Shown in pieces: positions 1-8,520 of a stretch of DNA of 64,000 bases. The stretch is taken from positions 799,591-863,590 of the forward strand of contig NZ_VITV01000002.1 of the NCBI RefSeq assembly GCF_007828035.1, in the 5' to 3' direction. The position numbers were made by a program, and so were the translations under genes. How positions within the stretch are numbered: the stretch's first letter is position 1; each line of letters starts with the position of its first letter. Below the pieces are notes generated by a model. That model worked only from the letters and a program-made list of their open reading frames with translations, had not been told where the DNA came from and searched no databases. The DNA comes from Nitrospirillum amazonense. GTDB lineage: Bacteria; Pseudomonadota; Alphaproteobacteria; Azospirillales; Azospirillaceae.

Positions 1-1236
1 ACCATCTCCAACCTCTGGGACTATGCGCCACGGCGCGGCTTCGATTACCTGGCGACCTACAAATCCTACGTCTCCTACGGCGCGGAGGGGTTTTACCCCG
101 CCGACCCCATAAGCGGGGCGTTCAACGCGCTGATGACCAAGGGCGACCTGCCCACCCCCATCTGGTTCAACGAGTTCACGGCCGGCGGCGGCGGCGACTA
201 TGGCACGCCCGGCCGCAGCCGCATGTACGCCTATCTCGGGCTGCTGATGGGTGCGCAAGGCATCCTGGCCTGGACCTTCAACAGTCACCTGGGCGGGGAG
301 GAGCAGGCCCTGTTCGGCCTGGTCGATCACGACGGCACGCCGTCCTGGAAGGTGGACGAGTTCGGCCGCATCGCCGGGGAGTTCAAGCGCCTCTCCCGCT
401 ACGGCTTCCCGCGCCACACCCGTCCCGAGGTGGCCATCGCCTATTCCTTCGAATCCGCCATCGCCTCTCACCCCAACGGGCCGTCCAGCACCACCCGGCA
501 GTATTTCCAGGGCGCCTACGGCGACATGGTGCAAGCGGCGTTCGAGCCCCTGTTCAAGGCCAACATCGATACCGCCATCATCAACGTCGGGCACGACACG
601 CTGGCGCCCTACAAGCTGGTGGTCATTCCCGCCGACTATGTGATGGACCCGGCGTCGGCGAAGGCCGTGCGGGAGTATGTCCAGAACGGCGGCACGGTGC
701 TGATGACCGGCTATTCGGCCAAGGTGGACGAGCATGCGCAATGGTTCGACACGCCCCTGCCGGGCCGCCTGTCCGATGTGTTCGGGCTGAAGACCAACGC
801 GTTCTACCGGTCGGAGGCACCGCTGAGCTACAGCCTAGGGTCGTCATCGACGGCAGCCACCACTCATTATTATGAAGTGCTGGCGCCGACGACGGCGACG
901 GTGCTGGCGACCTTCGACAACACCCCCGACCATACGCCGGCCATCACCATCAACAAGTTCGGCAAGGGCACCGCCCTGTACCTGGGGACAGAACCTGCCC
1001 CCGCCGCCATGGCGCCGGTCCTGGCCTACGCCTATGGTCTGGCGGGCGTTCATCAGGGGCCGCAGACCCCGGATGGGGTTTACGCCCGCGTCGTGGATGG
1101 ACGGACGCTGTATGTGAACACGACGCGGGAGACGCAGCACGTCGCCATCACGGGCGCCAAAACCGGGCTTGTCAGCAATCGTCGCTACGATGGCACCCTG
1201 GTTCTGGGTCCTTGGGAAGCCGAACTGCTGCCCTGA
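1..1236 (+). CDS. GH42 family beta-galactosidase, 3' part (5' end outside window)
   Basis: The frame is open from base 1, so the gene starts upstream of the window; 411 codons are visible. Family 42 glycoside hydrolases remove terminal beta-galactosyl residues. The visible part starts late in the catalytic barrel: the WFNEF motif (Glu at bases 172-174) is at the expected place of the nucleophile, followed by the GADGI-like segment MGAQGILAWTF. After that comes the GH42 trimerisation domain with a glutamine-amidotransferase-like fold (YKLVVIPADYVM, then GGTVLMTGYSAKVDEH) and a small C-terminal beta domain. The acid/base Asn-Glu motif and any signal peptide lie outside the window. A strong hairpin follows the stop. 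Substrate and location cannot be read from this fragment. Confidence 0.85.
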   Translation, partial: TISNLWDYAPRRGFDYLATYKSYVSYGAEGFYPADPISGAFNALMTKGDLPTPIWFNEFTAGGGGDYGTPGRSRMYAYLGLLMGAQGILAWTFNSHLGGEEQALFGLVDHDGTPSWKVDEFGRIAGEFKRLSRYGFPRHTRPEVAIAYSFESAIASHPNGPSSTTRQYFQGAYGDMVQAAFEPLFKANIDTAIINVGHDTLAPYKLVVIPADYVMDPASAKAVREYVQNGGTVLMTGYSAKVDEHAQWFDTPLPGRLSDVFGLKTNAFYRSEAPLSYSLGSSSTAATTHYYEVLAPTTATVLATFDNTPDHTPAITINKFGKGTALYLGTEPAPAAMAPVLAYAYGLAGVHQGPQTPDGVYARVVDGRTLYVNTTRETQHVAITGAKTGLVSNRRYDGTLVLGPWEAELLP

Positions 1237-1257
1237 AGGTGAAGCGGCCGCTGGAAC

Positions 1258-1285
1258 CAGCCGCCCGGCACTTGCCGGGCGGCTG
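1258..1285. terminator. Perfect hairpin between convergent genes
   Basis: CAGCCGCCCGGC and its exact complement GCCGGGCGGCTG are separated by ACTT (12-bp stem, 4-base loop). It lies between the end of the GH42 gene and the end of the convergent crotonase gene. There is no clear T tract, so it may work as a bidirectional hairpin or mRNA-end stabiliser. Confidence 0.6.
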
Positions 1286-1293
1286 CCGTGGTT

Positions 1294-2064
1294 CTAGCCC
1301 TGGGCGGCCATGCGGCGCGCCACGTCGGCGGCGCTGATGCCCTCGAGCGCCAGGCCAAAGGCGGTGCCTTCATCGATCAGGCGGCGGAGCTGCTGGGTCA
1401 GCGCGATGCGGGTGTAGCGGCCGGTCAGCGGCGGCAGCGCGGCGATACCGTCGGCGATCTCATGGGCGCGGGCGAGCAGGCGGTCCGCCGGCACGATCTC
1501 GTTGACCACCCCCCAGTCCTTCGCCGTCTGGGCGTCCAGCATCTGGCGGGTCAGCAGGAAGTAGCGCCCCCGGACCGAGCCGATCACATGCGGCCACAAC
1601 AGGTGCATGCCGTCGCCGGGGACGATGCCGAACTCGAAATGCGGCTTGTCCTGGAACACGGTGTCCGGCGTTGCCAGGATGATGTCGGTCAGCAGCGCGT
1701 ATTCGCTGTGCAGCAGGACCGGACCGTTCAGCGCGGTGATCATGGGCACCTCGATGTCGAGGATATTGGACAGCACCTTGCGGCCCTCGCGCAGGATCTT
1801 GTCGTAGCCCTGGGGGGTGAAGAAGTCGAAGCCCTCGGGATTGATCATGTCCATGAAGGCGTCGCCCGTGCCGGTCAGGATCACGGCGCGATTGTCCCGG
1901 TCCTCACCGATCTGGTGGAACAGCTCGACGAATTGCTCATGTGTATGCCCGTTGAAGACGAGCTTGCCGCCATCGGTGTGCAGGGCGACTTCCAGAACGC
2001 CATTGTCCTTGCGGGTCAGCCGGGCGTTGGGGAAAGCGTCGCGATAGGTCTCGAACTTGGCCAT
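1294..2064 (-). CDS. Crotonase-superfamily hydrolase resembling 6-oxocamphor hydrolase
   Basis: 256-residue crotonase-fold protein. 6-oxocamphor hydrolase cleaves a C-C bond in cyclic beta-diketones without CoA. The protein has the segments FQDKPHFEFGIVPGDG and RGRYFLLT known from that enzyme. His119, His142, Asp151 and Glu241 have exactly the spacing of the His122, His145, Asp154 and Glu244 residues I recall as catalytic in 6-oxocamphor hydrolase. Start chosen at the ATG whose last base is 2064, because AAGGA lies eight bases upstream; an ATG at 2073 and a TTG at 2085 in the same frame have poorer spacing. An ordinary enoyl-CoA hydratase is the alternative, but such enzymes use two glutamates rather than this set. 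It stands alone, with a LysR gene upstream on the same strand. Confidence 0.8.
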   Translation of the reverse strand: MAKFETYRDAFPNARLTRKDNGVLEVALHTDGGKLVFNGHTHEQFVELFHQIGEDRDNRAVILTGTGDAFMDMINPEGFDFFTPQGYDKILREGRKVLSNILDIEVPMITALNGPVLLHSEYALLTDIILATPDTVFQDKPHFEFGIVPGDGMHLLWPHVIGSVRGRYFLLTRQMLDAQTAKDWGVVNEIVPADRLLARAHEIADGIAALPPLTGRYTRIALTQQLRRLIDEGTAFGLALEGISAADVARRMAAQG

Positions 2065-2163
2065 GGTGCTCATCCTTGATCTCAAGCCGTCCGGAAGCGG
2101 CGGCCTGACGGATTAGCTAAGCCATCCAACGGCGGGGCGGACGAGGCCGTGGGGCGATATGGC

Positions 2164-3060
2164 TTATTCCAGCGTGGAATACGGCTCGGCCATCACCCCT
2201 TCCACGAAGCGGGCGAATTCGCGCGCTTTGGCGCTGGCCATGCGCCCCCCGGGGAAGACCGCCCACAGGTCCAGGGAGGGCAGGGTCCAGTCCCCCAGCA
2301 CCCGGCGCACCGCGCCGCTGGCCAGCTCAGGCGCGAACATCCAGTCCGAGGCGACCGTCAGCCCCATGTCGGCCAGCACCGCCGCCCGCTGCCCCTCAGC
2401 CGCGCTCACCTTGACGCGCCCGCGCATGGAGACCGACGCTTCGGTGCCGTCGCGGGTGAAGCACCACACGCTGGGCAACTGGCTGTGGATAACGGCTTCG
2501 TGTCCGGCCAAGTCGGCGGGGCTCTGCGGTTCCCCCCGGCGCGCCAGATAGGCCGGCGTGGCCAATACGGAGCGCGGGCCCGTCGCCAGCTTGCGCGCGA
2601 CCGCGGATGAGTCGGGCAGCGCGCCCATCCGGAGCGATACGTCGATGCCCTCGGCCACCAAGTCGATGACGCGGTCGTCGAGGATCACGTCGATCTCCAG
2701 TTCGGGATGCTGTTCAAGGAAGCGCGGCAGCACCGGCACGATGTGCAGGCGGGCGAAGGTGGTCGCGGCCGAAACGCGCAAGATACCGGACAGCCCCGCC
2801 CCCGCACCGCGGGCGGCCAGGTCCGCCTCGTCAGCCTCCCGGATGGCGGCCTTGGCCCGCTCATAGAACCGGTGTCCCGCCTCGGTCGGACTCAGTCCGT
2901 GGGTCGAGCGGATCAGGAGGTTGACCTGAAGCCGGTCCTCCAGTTGGGCGATCGTCTTGGAGACGGCGGGCTGGCCGACATTCAGCTGCCGTGCGGCGGC
3001 TGAGAAGGACCCGGTCTCCACCACGCGGACAAACGCCGCCATTGCCTGATATCGGTCCAT
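2164..3060 (-). CDS. LysR-family transcriptional regulator
   Basis: 298 residues. The N-terminal winged helix-turn-helix covers about residues 1-60 (MDRYQAMAAFVRVVETGSFS, then QPAVSKTIAQLEDRL), and a periplasmic-binding-protein-like effector domain fills the rest (IDVSLRMG, HSQLPSVWCF). Length is normal. The start has AAGGAGGA upstream on the minus strand; a longer open frame to 3177 lacks such a site. It is divergent from the GST gene at 3324, the classic LysR arrangement, so it probably controls the GST-peroxiredoxin pair and itself. The effector is not predictable. Confidence 0.9.
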   Translation of the reverse strand: MDRYQAMAAFVRVVETGSFSAAARQLNVGQPAVSKTIAQLEDRLQVNLLIRSTHGLSPTEAGHRFYERAKAAIREADEADLAARGAGAGLSGILRVSAATTFARLHIVPVLPRFLEQHPELEIDVILDDRVIDLVAEGIDVSLRMGALPDSSAVARKLATGPRSVLATPAYLARRGEPQSPADLAGHEAVIHSQLPSVWCFTRDGTEASVSMRGRVKVSAAEGQRAAVLADMGLTVASDWMFAPELASGAVRRVLGDWTLPSLDLWAVFPGGRMASAKAREFARFVEGVMAEPYSTLE

Positions 3061-3175
3061 GCCATTCCTCCTTGGAATGAGCTTTATCGCCCAGGGCCCA
3101 CTGCCCCGTCGAGTGTCGAACGGGCACCTATGGCGTGCCTTCGGATGGGCCGAAGGGGGTGAGGAGATCGAGATC

Positions 3176-3331
3176 ATGGTTCGTTGGCTGATGGGAACCG
3201 CCGCCGCGCCGTCCCTGCTGGACGGGATCCTCGCCTTTCAAATCACCGGCAGCCCGGTTCCAGCACTCGTCGCGCTGGCCGCGCCGATCCTGCGCGCCGG
3301 GCTGCGTCACAAGGAATCCCGTCATGCTTGA
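3176..3331 (+). CDS. Possible small hydrophobic protein coupled to the GST gene
   Basis: 51-codon frame in the gap between the divergent LysR and GST genes. GAGGAG lies nine bases before its ATG. Its stop overlaps the GST start (ATGCTTGA), a layout that allows translational coupling. The peptide is rich in Ala, Leu and Pro with one moderately hydrophobic stretch and a basic tail (LRHKESRHA). I recognise no family. It could be a chance frame in the GST leader, so confidence is low. Confidence 0.3.
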   Translation: MVRWLMGTAAAPSLLDGILAFQITGSPVPALVALAAPILRAGLRHKESRHA

Positions 3332-3944
3332 GGTTTACGCCTTCGCCACGCCCAACAGCATCAAGGTGCCGATCGCGCTGGAGGAGCTGGGGCTTGATTA
3401 TGCGCTGCATGCCGTCAACGTCCGCCAGGGCGCGCAGAAGGCGCCCGATTTCGTGGCACTCAACCCGAACGCCAAGGTGCCCGTGCTGGTCGATGGCGAT
3501 TTGGTCCTGACCGAGTCCGCCGCCATCCTGGTCCATCTCGCCGAAAAGACCGGCCGCCTGTTGCCGCCCTCGGGCGAGGGCCGGGCCCGGGTGTTCGAGC
3601 AGCTGTTCTTCCATGCCTCGGGGCTGGGTCCCGCGTTCGGCCAGTCAGGTTTCTTCCAGCGCTTCGCGGCCGAGCCGCAGCCGATCGCGATAGAGCGCTT
3701 CCTGGGTGAGGCCAAACGCACCGTGTCCGTACTGGATGGGGTGCTGTCGCGGCATCGCTACGCCGCCGGCGACGCGTTCACCATCGCCGACATCGCCCAT
3801 TTCGGCTGGCTGTGGCGGCGCGAGTTCGCCGGCGTCGGGCTGGAGGACACGCCCCATGTCGCCCGCTGGTACGCCGACATCGCGGCACGGCCCGCCGTCC
3901 AGCGTGCCCTCTCCCGCGTCAACGCCCTGCTGCCGTCCGCCTGA
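3324..3944 (+). CDS. Glutathione S-transferase family protein
   Basis: 206 residues, cytosolic GST fold. The N-terminal thioredoxin-like domain (about 1-80) carries TPNSIKVPIALEELGLDY, the cis-Pro segment NAKVPVLV and the glutathione gamma-glutamyl-binding ESAAIL motif. The C-terminal all-helical domain has the conserved FTIADIAHF segment. The layout resembles the YfcG/YghU-type bacterial GSTs, which often act as disulfide-bond reductases. It is followed 54 bases downstream by a peroxiredoxin-like gene on the same strand, so the two probably form a thiol-redox unit under the divergent LysR. Substrate unknown. Confidence 0.9.
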   Translation: MLEVYAFATPNSIKVPIALEELGLDYALHAVNVRQGAQKAPDFVALNPNAKVPVLVDGDLVLTESAAILVHLAEKTGRLLPPSGEGRARVFEQLFFHASGLGPAFGQSGFFQRFAAEPQPIAIERFLGEAKRTVSVLDGVLSRHRYAAGDAFTIADIAHFGWLWRREFAGVGLEDTPHVARWYADIAARPAVQRALSRVNALLPSA

Positions 3945-3998
3945 CGCTCACTCAATTCCGGCGGGGAATGAGCCCCGCCCGCTTCACGGAGATGTCCC

Positions 3999-4667
3999 AT
4001 GTCCCTGCAATCCAAGCTCGACGCCTTCAAGGCGGACTTCGAAGCCGGCAAGCCGCCCTACAACGTGCCGCCGTCGGTGATCGAGACCATGCACCGCGCG
4101 ACCGCCGAGCTGATCGCCAGCGGCGCCGCCACCCGTGCGCTTAAGGCCGGTGATCAGGCGCCCCCCTTCACGCTGAACGATCCCGATGGCAAGCCGGTCT
4201 CATCGGCGGCGTTGCTGGCCAGGGGACCGCTGGTGGTGAGCTTCTATCGCGGCGTGTGGTGCCCCTACTGCAATATGGAGCTGCAAGCGCTTCAAGTGGC
4301 CTTGCCGGCGTTCGAGGCGCTGGGCGCAAGCCTCGTCGCCATCTCTCCGCAGTTGCCGGTGAACAGCCGCAAGTCCGTCCGTCAGAACGCGCTCAATTTC
4401 CCCATTCTGTCCGATACACACAACGACGTGGCCGCCGCCTTCGGCCTTCGCTTCGCGCTGCCCGGCTATCTCGTCGATCTCTACAAGAGCCTGAAGAATG
4501 ATCTTCCGGCCTTCAACGGCGACCAGAGCTGGACGCTGCCGATGCCGGCCCGCTATGTCATCGCGCCGGATGGGACGATCCTCTATGCCGAGGTCAATCC
4601 CGATTACACCCACCGGCCCGAGCCCGAGGACATGGTGCCGGCCCTGCGTCGCGCCGTGAACGCCTGA
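3999..4667 (+). CDS. Peroxiredoxin-like AhpC/TSA family protein
   Basis: 222 residues. The thioredoxin-fold peroxiredoxin domain starts near residue 50 (AGDQAPPFTLND). The active-site region FYRGVWCPYC holds Cys88 and Cys91, a CxxC arrangement typical of the peroxiredoxin-like subgroup. Such proteins reduce hydroperoxides with thiol donors. An N-terminal helical extension of about 50 residues precedes the domain, as is usual for this subgroup. The ATG has GGAG about six bases upstream. No signal peptide, so cytoplasmic. Co-directional with the GST gene. Confidence 0.88.
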   Translation: MSLQSKLDAFKADFEAGKPPYNVPPSVIETMHRATAELIASGAATRALKAGDQAPPFTLNDPDGKPVSSAALLARGPLVVSFYRGVWCPYCNMELQALQVALPAFEALGASLVAISPQLPVNSRKSVRQNALNFPILSDTHNDVAAAFGLRFALPGYLVDLYKSLKNDLPAFNGDQSWTLPMPARYVIAPDGTILYAEVNPDYTHRPEPEDMVPALRRAVNA

Positions 4668-4673
4668 GCATAT

Positions 4674-4695
4674 GCCGGCCGGGTCAGCGGCCGGC
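4674..4695 (+). terminator. Intrinsic-terminator-like hairpin after the peroxiredoxin gene
   Basis: GCCGGCCG and CGGCCGGC form a perfect 8-bp stem around GGTCAG, starting seven bases after the stop. It is followed by a pyrimidine-rich run (TCTGCTTCCTG) rather than a clean T tract. Confidence 0.5.
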
Positions 4696-4749
4696 TCTGC
4701 TTCCTGTCAAGGAAGCAACCCTCGAAGGCACGCCGGCCCCAACGCGGTC

Positions 4750-5730
4750 CTAGTCGAATGTCCGCAGCAATTTGAGCCGCATCAGGCTTTCAGCACTGGC
4801 GACAATCGCTTCCTTCCCCGGCCGCGGCGACCAGCCGAGCCGTTGTCTCGCCTTGATACCACTGGAACGCCGACGGTTCGCGTTGGGAGAGGGAGGGGCG
4901 GCGCGCCTGGGGACCCGGGTGGCTGAGGCCCCAAAACATTCACGCAGGATGGTGGCAACCTCCAGCAGGGACAGGGGTTCGCCGCTTACCGCGATGAAGC
5001 GCTCACCAGCCGCGGCTGGCTGGGTCATGGCCCGTAGGTGCAGGTCGGCAACGTCGCGCACGTCCACCACGCCGAACCACATATCCGGCAGTTCAGGCGG
5101 AAAGGCGCCATCCAGCAATCCCTTGATGATGTTCATCGACGTGGAGAGCTGAGGCCCGAGCGCCGGCCCAAATATTCCGGTCGGGTTGACGACGCTCAGT
5201 TCCGGGGTCCCGACCTCCCCCACAAAGTCCCATGCCGCGCGCTCCGCGATGGTTTTGGACAGAATGTAAGGTTGGTTTGGTGCATCAACGGGGGTCCAAT
5301 CCTCCTCCGTATAGACATGGCCTGGCAGTGCTGGGCCATATCCGACCGCGGCAAAAGAGGAGGTGAGGACAACACGCCTCACTCCGGCGCGGCTGGCCGC
5401 GCGCAGCACGCGCAAGGTTCCATCGCGTGCCGGTATGACCAGATCATTGGGGTCTTCCGGCTGAACGGGCGGAAAGGGCGACGCGGTGTGCAGGACATAG
5501 TCGCAGCCTGCGGCGGCGGCATCCCAACCGTCGTCATGGCCCAGATCGGCGGCATGAAACGTAAGCCCGTGATCGGGATCCGCACCTGCCGTCACCATCA
5601 TGGCGCGGACCTGCGAAGCCTTGTCGAGATTGCGCAGCGTTGTGCGAACCTCGTGCCCCGCCGCCAGCGCCGCCGCTATGCAGTGGCCGGCGAGGAACCC
5701 CGAACCACCCGTGACAAGAATCTTGCTCAT
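4750..5730 (-). CDS. NAD(P)-dependent epimerase/reductase (dihydroflavonol-4-reductase-like extended SDR)
   Basis: 326 residues. The Rossmann nucleotide site is at the N terminus (VTGGSGFLAGH), the catalytic Ser region is LTSSFAAVGYG near residue 124, and the catalytic pair is Tyr155/Lys159 in PYILSK. VNPTGIFGPALG follows, as in dihydroflavonol/aldehyde reductase-like extended SDRs that reduce ketones or aldehydes. The ATG has AGGAG eight bases upstream. It is divergent from an HxlR regulator only about 75 bases away, the common arrangement in which HxlR senses reactive carbonyls or quinones and controls a neighbouring reductase. Substrate unknown. Confidence 0.85.
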   Translation of the reverse strand: MSKILVTGGSGFLAGHCIAAALAAGHEVRTTLRNLDKASQVRAMMVTAGADPDHGLTFHAADLGHDDGWDAAAAGCDYVLHTASPFPPVQPEDPNDLVIPARDGTLRVLRAASRAGVRRVVLTSSFAAVGYGPALPGHVYTEEDWTPVDAPNQPYILSKTIAERAAWDFVGEVGTPELSVVNPTGIFGPALGPQLSTSMNIIKGLLDGAFPPELPDMWFGVVDVRDVADLHLRAMTQPAAAGERFIAVSGEPLSLLEVATILRECFGASATRVPRRAAPPSPNANRRRSSGIKARQRLGWSPRPGKEAIVASAESLMRLKLLRTFD

Positions 5731-5804
5731 TTCGCCTTCTCCTTGCCCTCACATTCGGCCAGACAGATGAATTAGGACAAGTAGGATGGGTTTTGAGAGG
5801 TAAT

Positions 5805-6185
5805 ATGGAAAAGCAGACTATCGAGCCGCGCGCGTACGGTGACGAATGCGACGGGTGCACGGGACCGGAGCGTATCGAGGTCATGCGCTTCCAGCGGGCG
5901 ATCAGGGCCATTACCGGCAAATGGAAGATCGAGATTGTTTGCAGCCTGGTCGCCGGCCCGATGCGTTTCGGCGAACTGCGCCGCGCGCTGCCGGGCATCA
6001 CACAGCATATGCTGACCGAGCAGCTTCGTGACTTGGCGCGCAACGGCATCGTCATTCGCACCGCCTACCCCGAGGTGCCTCCACGGGTGGAGTATGCGTT
6101 GTCACAAGCCGGCGTCGACCTCATGCCGACCTTCAGCGCGTTGCACGATTGGGCCTTGCGCTACCAGGACCGATTGGCGGACTAG
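5805..6185 (+). CDS. HxlR-family transcriptional regulator
   Basis: 126 residues. The winged-helix HxlR domain is clear: a Cys pair near the N terminus (DECDGCTGP), ITGKWKIEIVCSLVAGPMRFGELRRAL, then ITQHMLTEQLRDLARNGIVIR and the wing RVEYALSQAG. HxlR proteins bind as dimers and often use the N-terminal Cys to sense electrophiles. Start chosen at ATG 5805, just after GAGAGG; an in-frame TTG at 5793 with AGGA upstream is possible. Divergent from the SDR gene, its likely target. Confidence 0.88.
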   Translation: MEKQTIEPRAYGDECDGCTGPERIEVMRFQRAIRAITGKWKIEIVCSLVAGPMRFGELRRALPGITQHMLTEQLRDLARNGIVIRTAYPEVPPRVEYALSQAGVDLMPTFSALHDWALRYQDRLAD

Positions 6186-6430
6186 ACCGATGAGCGCCTG
6201 GGTTCCGGCCCGTCCAAAGATGGTCGCGTGTATCTACCCGGTCAGGCCACGACACAACCGGCCGCGGTTTTCACGCGCCATTGTTCCGCCCGTGAAACAT
6301 TGGGTGCTAAATTACCCTACTATAGGTCACATCGTTCCATTGGTATCTATTACCGGCACCGACGCACGTTCGATACGAATGCGAAGGGTGTCCTGGCCGA
6401 GGTTCGGTCGCCCTCTCAAGGAAACATGTC

Positions 6431-6841
6431 ATGATGCAATCCAATGAATCCGAGGAGCGCATCCGCGCGTTGCTTTACCGGAACCTCGAGGAGGTCTTCG
6501 GCGAAGGCGACGATGCGCGCCGCCGCGCGGCAATCGACGAGCTCTGGGCACAGGATGGGGTGCTTTACGTGCCACCCGGCGTGATCGTCGGGCGCGAGGC
6601 GATCAACAAATTCGCCGGTGATCTTCGGGCGACGCATCCGCACTATGTCTACACCCCGCAGGGCAAGGCGCAGGTGCTGCACGATGCCGGGCGGCTGGCC
6701 TGGGGCTCAGGGCCGCGCGGTGAAACACCCGACTATACCGGCTGGGATGTCATCACAGTCCGCGATGGCCAAATCGCGGCGCTGTACGTCTTCCTCGACG
6801 AGACATCCGAAGAGTTTCAGCGATCCGCCGGCACACCCTAG
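6431..6841 (+). CDS. SnoaL/NTF2-like small protein
   Basis: 136 residues with the cone-shaped NTF2/SnoaL layout: N-terminal helices (ERIRALLYRNLEEVF), a short helix-strand unit (AIDELWAQDGVLYVPPGVIVG), then strands ending in WDVITVRDGQIAALYVFLD. Proteins of this family bind or isomerise small hydrophobic compounds, but no catalytic set is readable here. The ATG follows AAGGA by about ten bases. Its 3' end overlaps the convergent GMC dehydrogenase by four bases. GC looks lower than in the surroundings. No function proposed. Confidence 0.75.
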   Translation: MMQSNESEERIRALLYRNLEEVFGEGDDARRRAAIDELWAQDGVLYVPPGVIVGREAINKFAGDLRATHPHYVYTPQGKAQVLHDAGRLAWGSGPRGETPDYTGWDVITVRDGQIAALYVFLDETSEEFQRSAGTP

Positions 6842-8520
6842 ATTTTAGCCTCCCGCAACAGGCGCACCGCGGCATCGCAGGCGCGGGCCGTCAGCGCCAT
6901 ATAGGTCAGCGACGGATTCTGACAGGCCGATGAGGCCATGGCGGCACCGTCGCTGACGAAGACGTTGGGCACGTCATGCAGCTGGTTCCAGCGGTTGGTG
7001 ACGGAAGCGCGCGGGTCGTCGCCCATCATGGCGCCGCCCATCTCATGGATGGCGCTGCCGCCCACGCCGGGGCGGTCCAACGACAGGACGACCTTCCCGC
7101 CCGCTGCCGTCAGCATGGCGCTGGCCTCGCGGCCGGCATCCGCAAGGGCCTTCCGCTCGTTCTCGCCATGGGTGAAGTCGATCTTGAGCAGCGGCGCGCC
7201 AAGGGCATCAGTCTTGACCGGATCCAGCGTCAGGCGGTTGGTCGGCCGCGGCAGGCTTTCCGCGAAGGAAACCAGCACCATGCGCCAGCCGCCGGGGCCG
7301 CGCATGGCGGCCTTGAAGTCCATACCCACGCCCGCCTCGCGCTTGGCCCGCGTCCAGGTGCTACGCAAGGCGCCGCCCTGGAAGCTGTAGCCCCGCAGGA
7401 AATCACCCTCCTGCCGGTCCAGGTTGCGGAAGCGCGGAATGACGATGCCCGTGGGGCGGTTGCCATAGGTCGTGCGGTCCTGGAAGCGGTCGAACAGGGC
7501 GACGGCCCCCACCGTGGTCGCATGGTCCATGATGTGGGTGCCCAGCAGGCCGCTGGAGTTGCCCAGCCCCGCGGGGAAAGCATCGGACCGTGAGCGCAAC
7601 AGCACGTGGTTGGTGTTGAAGGCACCGGCGTTGAGGAAGACGATGCGGGCGGTGTGCCGCCGCCGCTCCCCCGTCTTCACGTTCAGCACCGAGACGCCGG
7701 TCGCCCGCCGCGTCCGGGCGTCGTAATCCACCCGCTCCACCACCGTGTCGGTCACCAGGGTCAGGTTGCCGGTCTTCTGGGCCGCCGGCAGGGTGGAACT
7801 CTGGGTGCTGAAATAGGCGCCGTAGGAGCAGCCGCGCGCGCAGATGGAGCGATATTGGCAAGCGGACCTCCCCTCCTTCTCTTGCGTCAGGTTGGCAGTG
7901 CGCCCGATGGTCAGGCGGCGGTCGGGCCAGCGCTGCTCGATGATCCCCTTGGCGTAGCGTTCCAGCACGTTCAGGGCCATGGGCGGCTGGTAGACACCAT
8001 CGGGCAAGGAGGCCACGCCCTCCGCCTGGCCGGACACGCCGATGAAGCGTTCCACATGGTCGTACCAGGGCGCCAGGTCGGCATAGCGGATGGGCCAGTC
8101 GCTGCCGTGGCCATCCTTCTTGTTGGCGCCGAAGTCATAATCGCTCATGCGGTAGGATTGCCGGCCCCAGGTCAGCGAACGCCCGCCCAGCTGGTAACCG
8201 CGCCACCAGTTGAACTCCGTGCCCTCCGCCACCGAATAGGGGTTGTCCCTGTCGTTCACGAAATGGTTCTGCGTGAACTCGGTGAAATGCCGGTTCTTGG
8301 ACTGGACGGCGAAATCGCGGGCATAGAGCGCCGCGTCGCCCTCCCCCCGGAAAGGCATTTCCCAGGGCGCCAGGGTTTCGGTCACATAACCGCTGCCGTG
8401 CTCGATCATGCGGCCGCGTTCGACCATCAGGACCTTCAGGCCCTTCTCCGTCAGTTCCTTGGCGGCCCAGCCCCCGGTGATCCCGGAACCGACCACGATC
8501 GCGTCAAACTCAGTGCTCAT
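6838..8520 (-). CDS. GMC-family dehydrogenase, catalytic subunit (glucoside 3-dehydrogenase type)
   Basis: 560 residues. FAD-binding GxGxxG at the start (VVGSGITGGWAAKEL) with the following acidic residue in VMVERG-like LMVERG, and the FAD loop YQLGGRSLTWG. The C-terminal GMC pair is visible: His492 in HEMGG and Asn535 in QNPSLT. Cys221, Cys227 and Cys231 form a cluster reminiscent of the 3Fe-4S site of FAD glucose dehydrogenase alpha subunits. Members paired with a gluconate-2-dehydrogenase-subunit-3-like protein include periplasmic glucoside/lactose 3-dehydrogenases, which oxidise the sugar C3-OH. Start at 8520 (ATGA overlap with the upstream gene) implies coupling. No own signal; export is likely with the Tat partner. 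No cytochrome c subunit is nearby. Confidence 0.85.
   Translation of the reverse strand: MSTEFDAIVVGSGITGGWAAKELTEKGLKVLMVERGRMIEHGSGYVTETLAPWEMPFRGEGDAALYARDFAVQSKNRHFTEFTQNHFVNDRDNPYSVAEGTEFNWWRGYQLGGRSLTWGRQSYRMSDYDFGANKKDGHGSDWPIRYADLAPWYDHVERFIGVSGQAEGVASLPDGVYQPPMALNVLERYAKGIIEQRWPDRRLTIGRTANLTQEKEGRSACQYRSICARGCSYGAYFSTQSSTLPAAQKTGNLTLVTDTVVERVDYDARTRRATGVSVLNVKTGERRRHTARIVFLNAGAFNTNHVLLRSRSDAFPAGLGNSSGLLGTHIMDHATTVGAVALFDRFQDRTTYGNRPTGIVIPRFRNLDRQEGDFLRGYSFQGGALRSTWTRAKREAGVGMDFKAAMRGPGGWRMVLVSFAESLPRPTNRLTLDPVKTDALGAPLLKIDFTHGENERKALADAGREASAMLTAAGGKVVLSLDRPGVGGSAIHEMGGAMMGDDPRASVTNRWNQLHDVPNVFVSDGAAMASSACQNPSLTYMALTARACDAAVRLLREAKI

Noticed and set aside
2065-2085. A longer start (TTG at 2085) for the crotonase-like gene
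   Set aside because: The ATG ending at 2064 has a correctly spaced AAGGA; the longer start has none.
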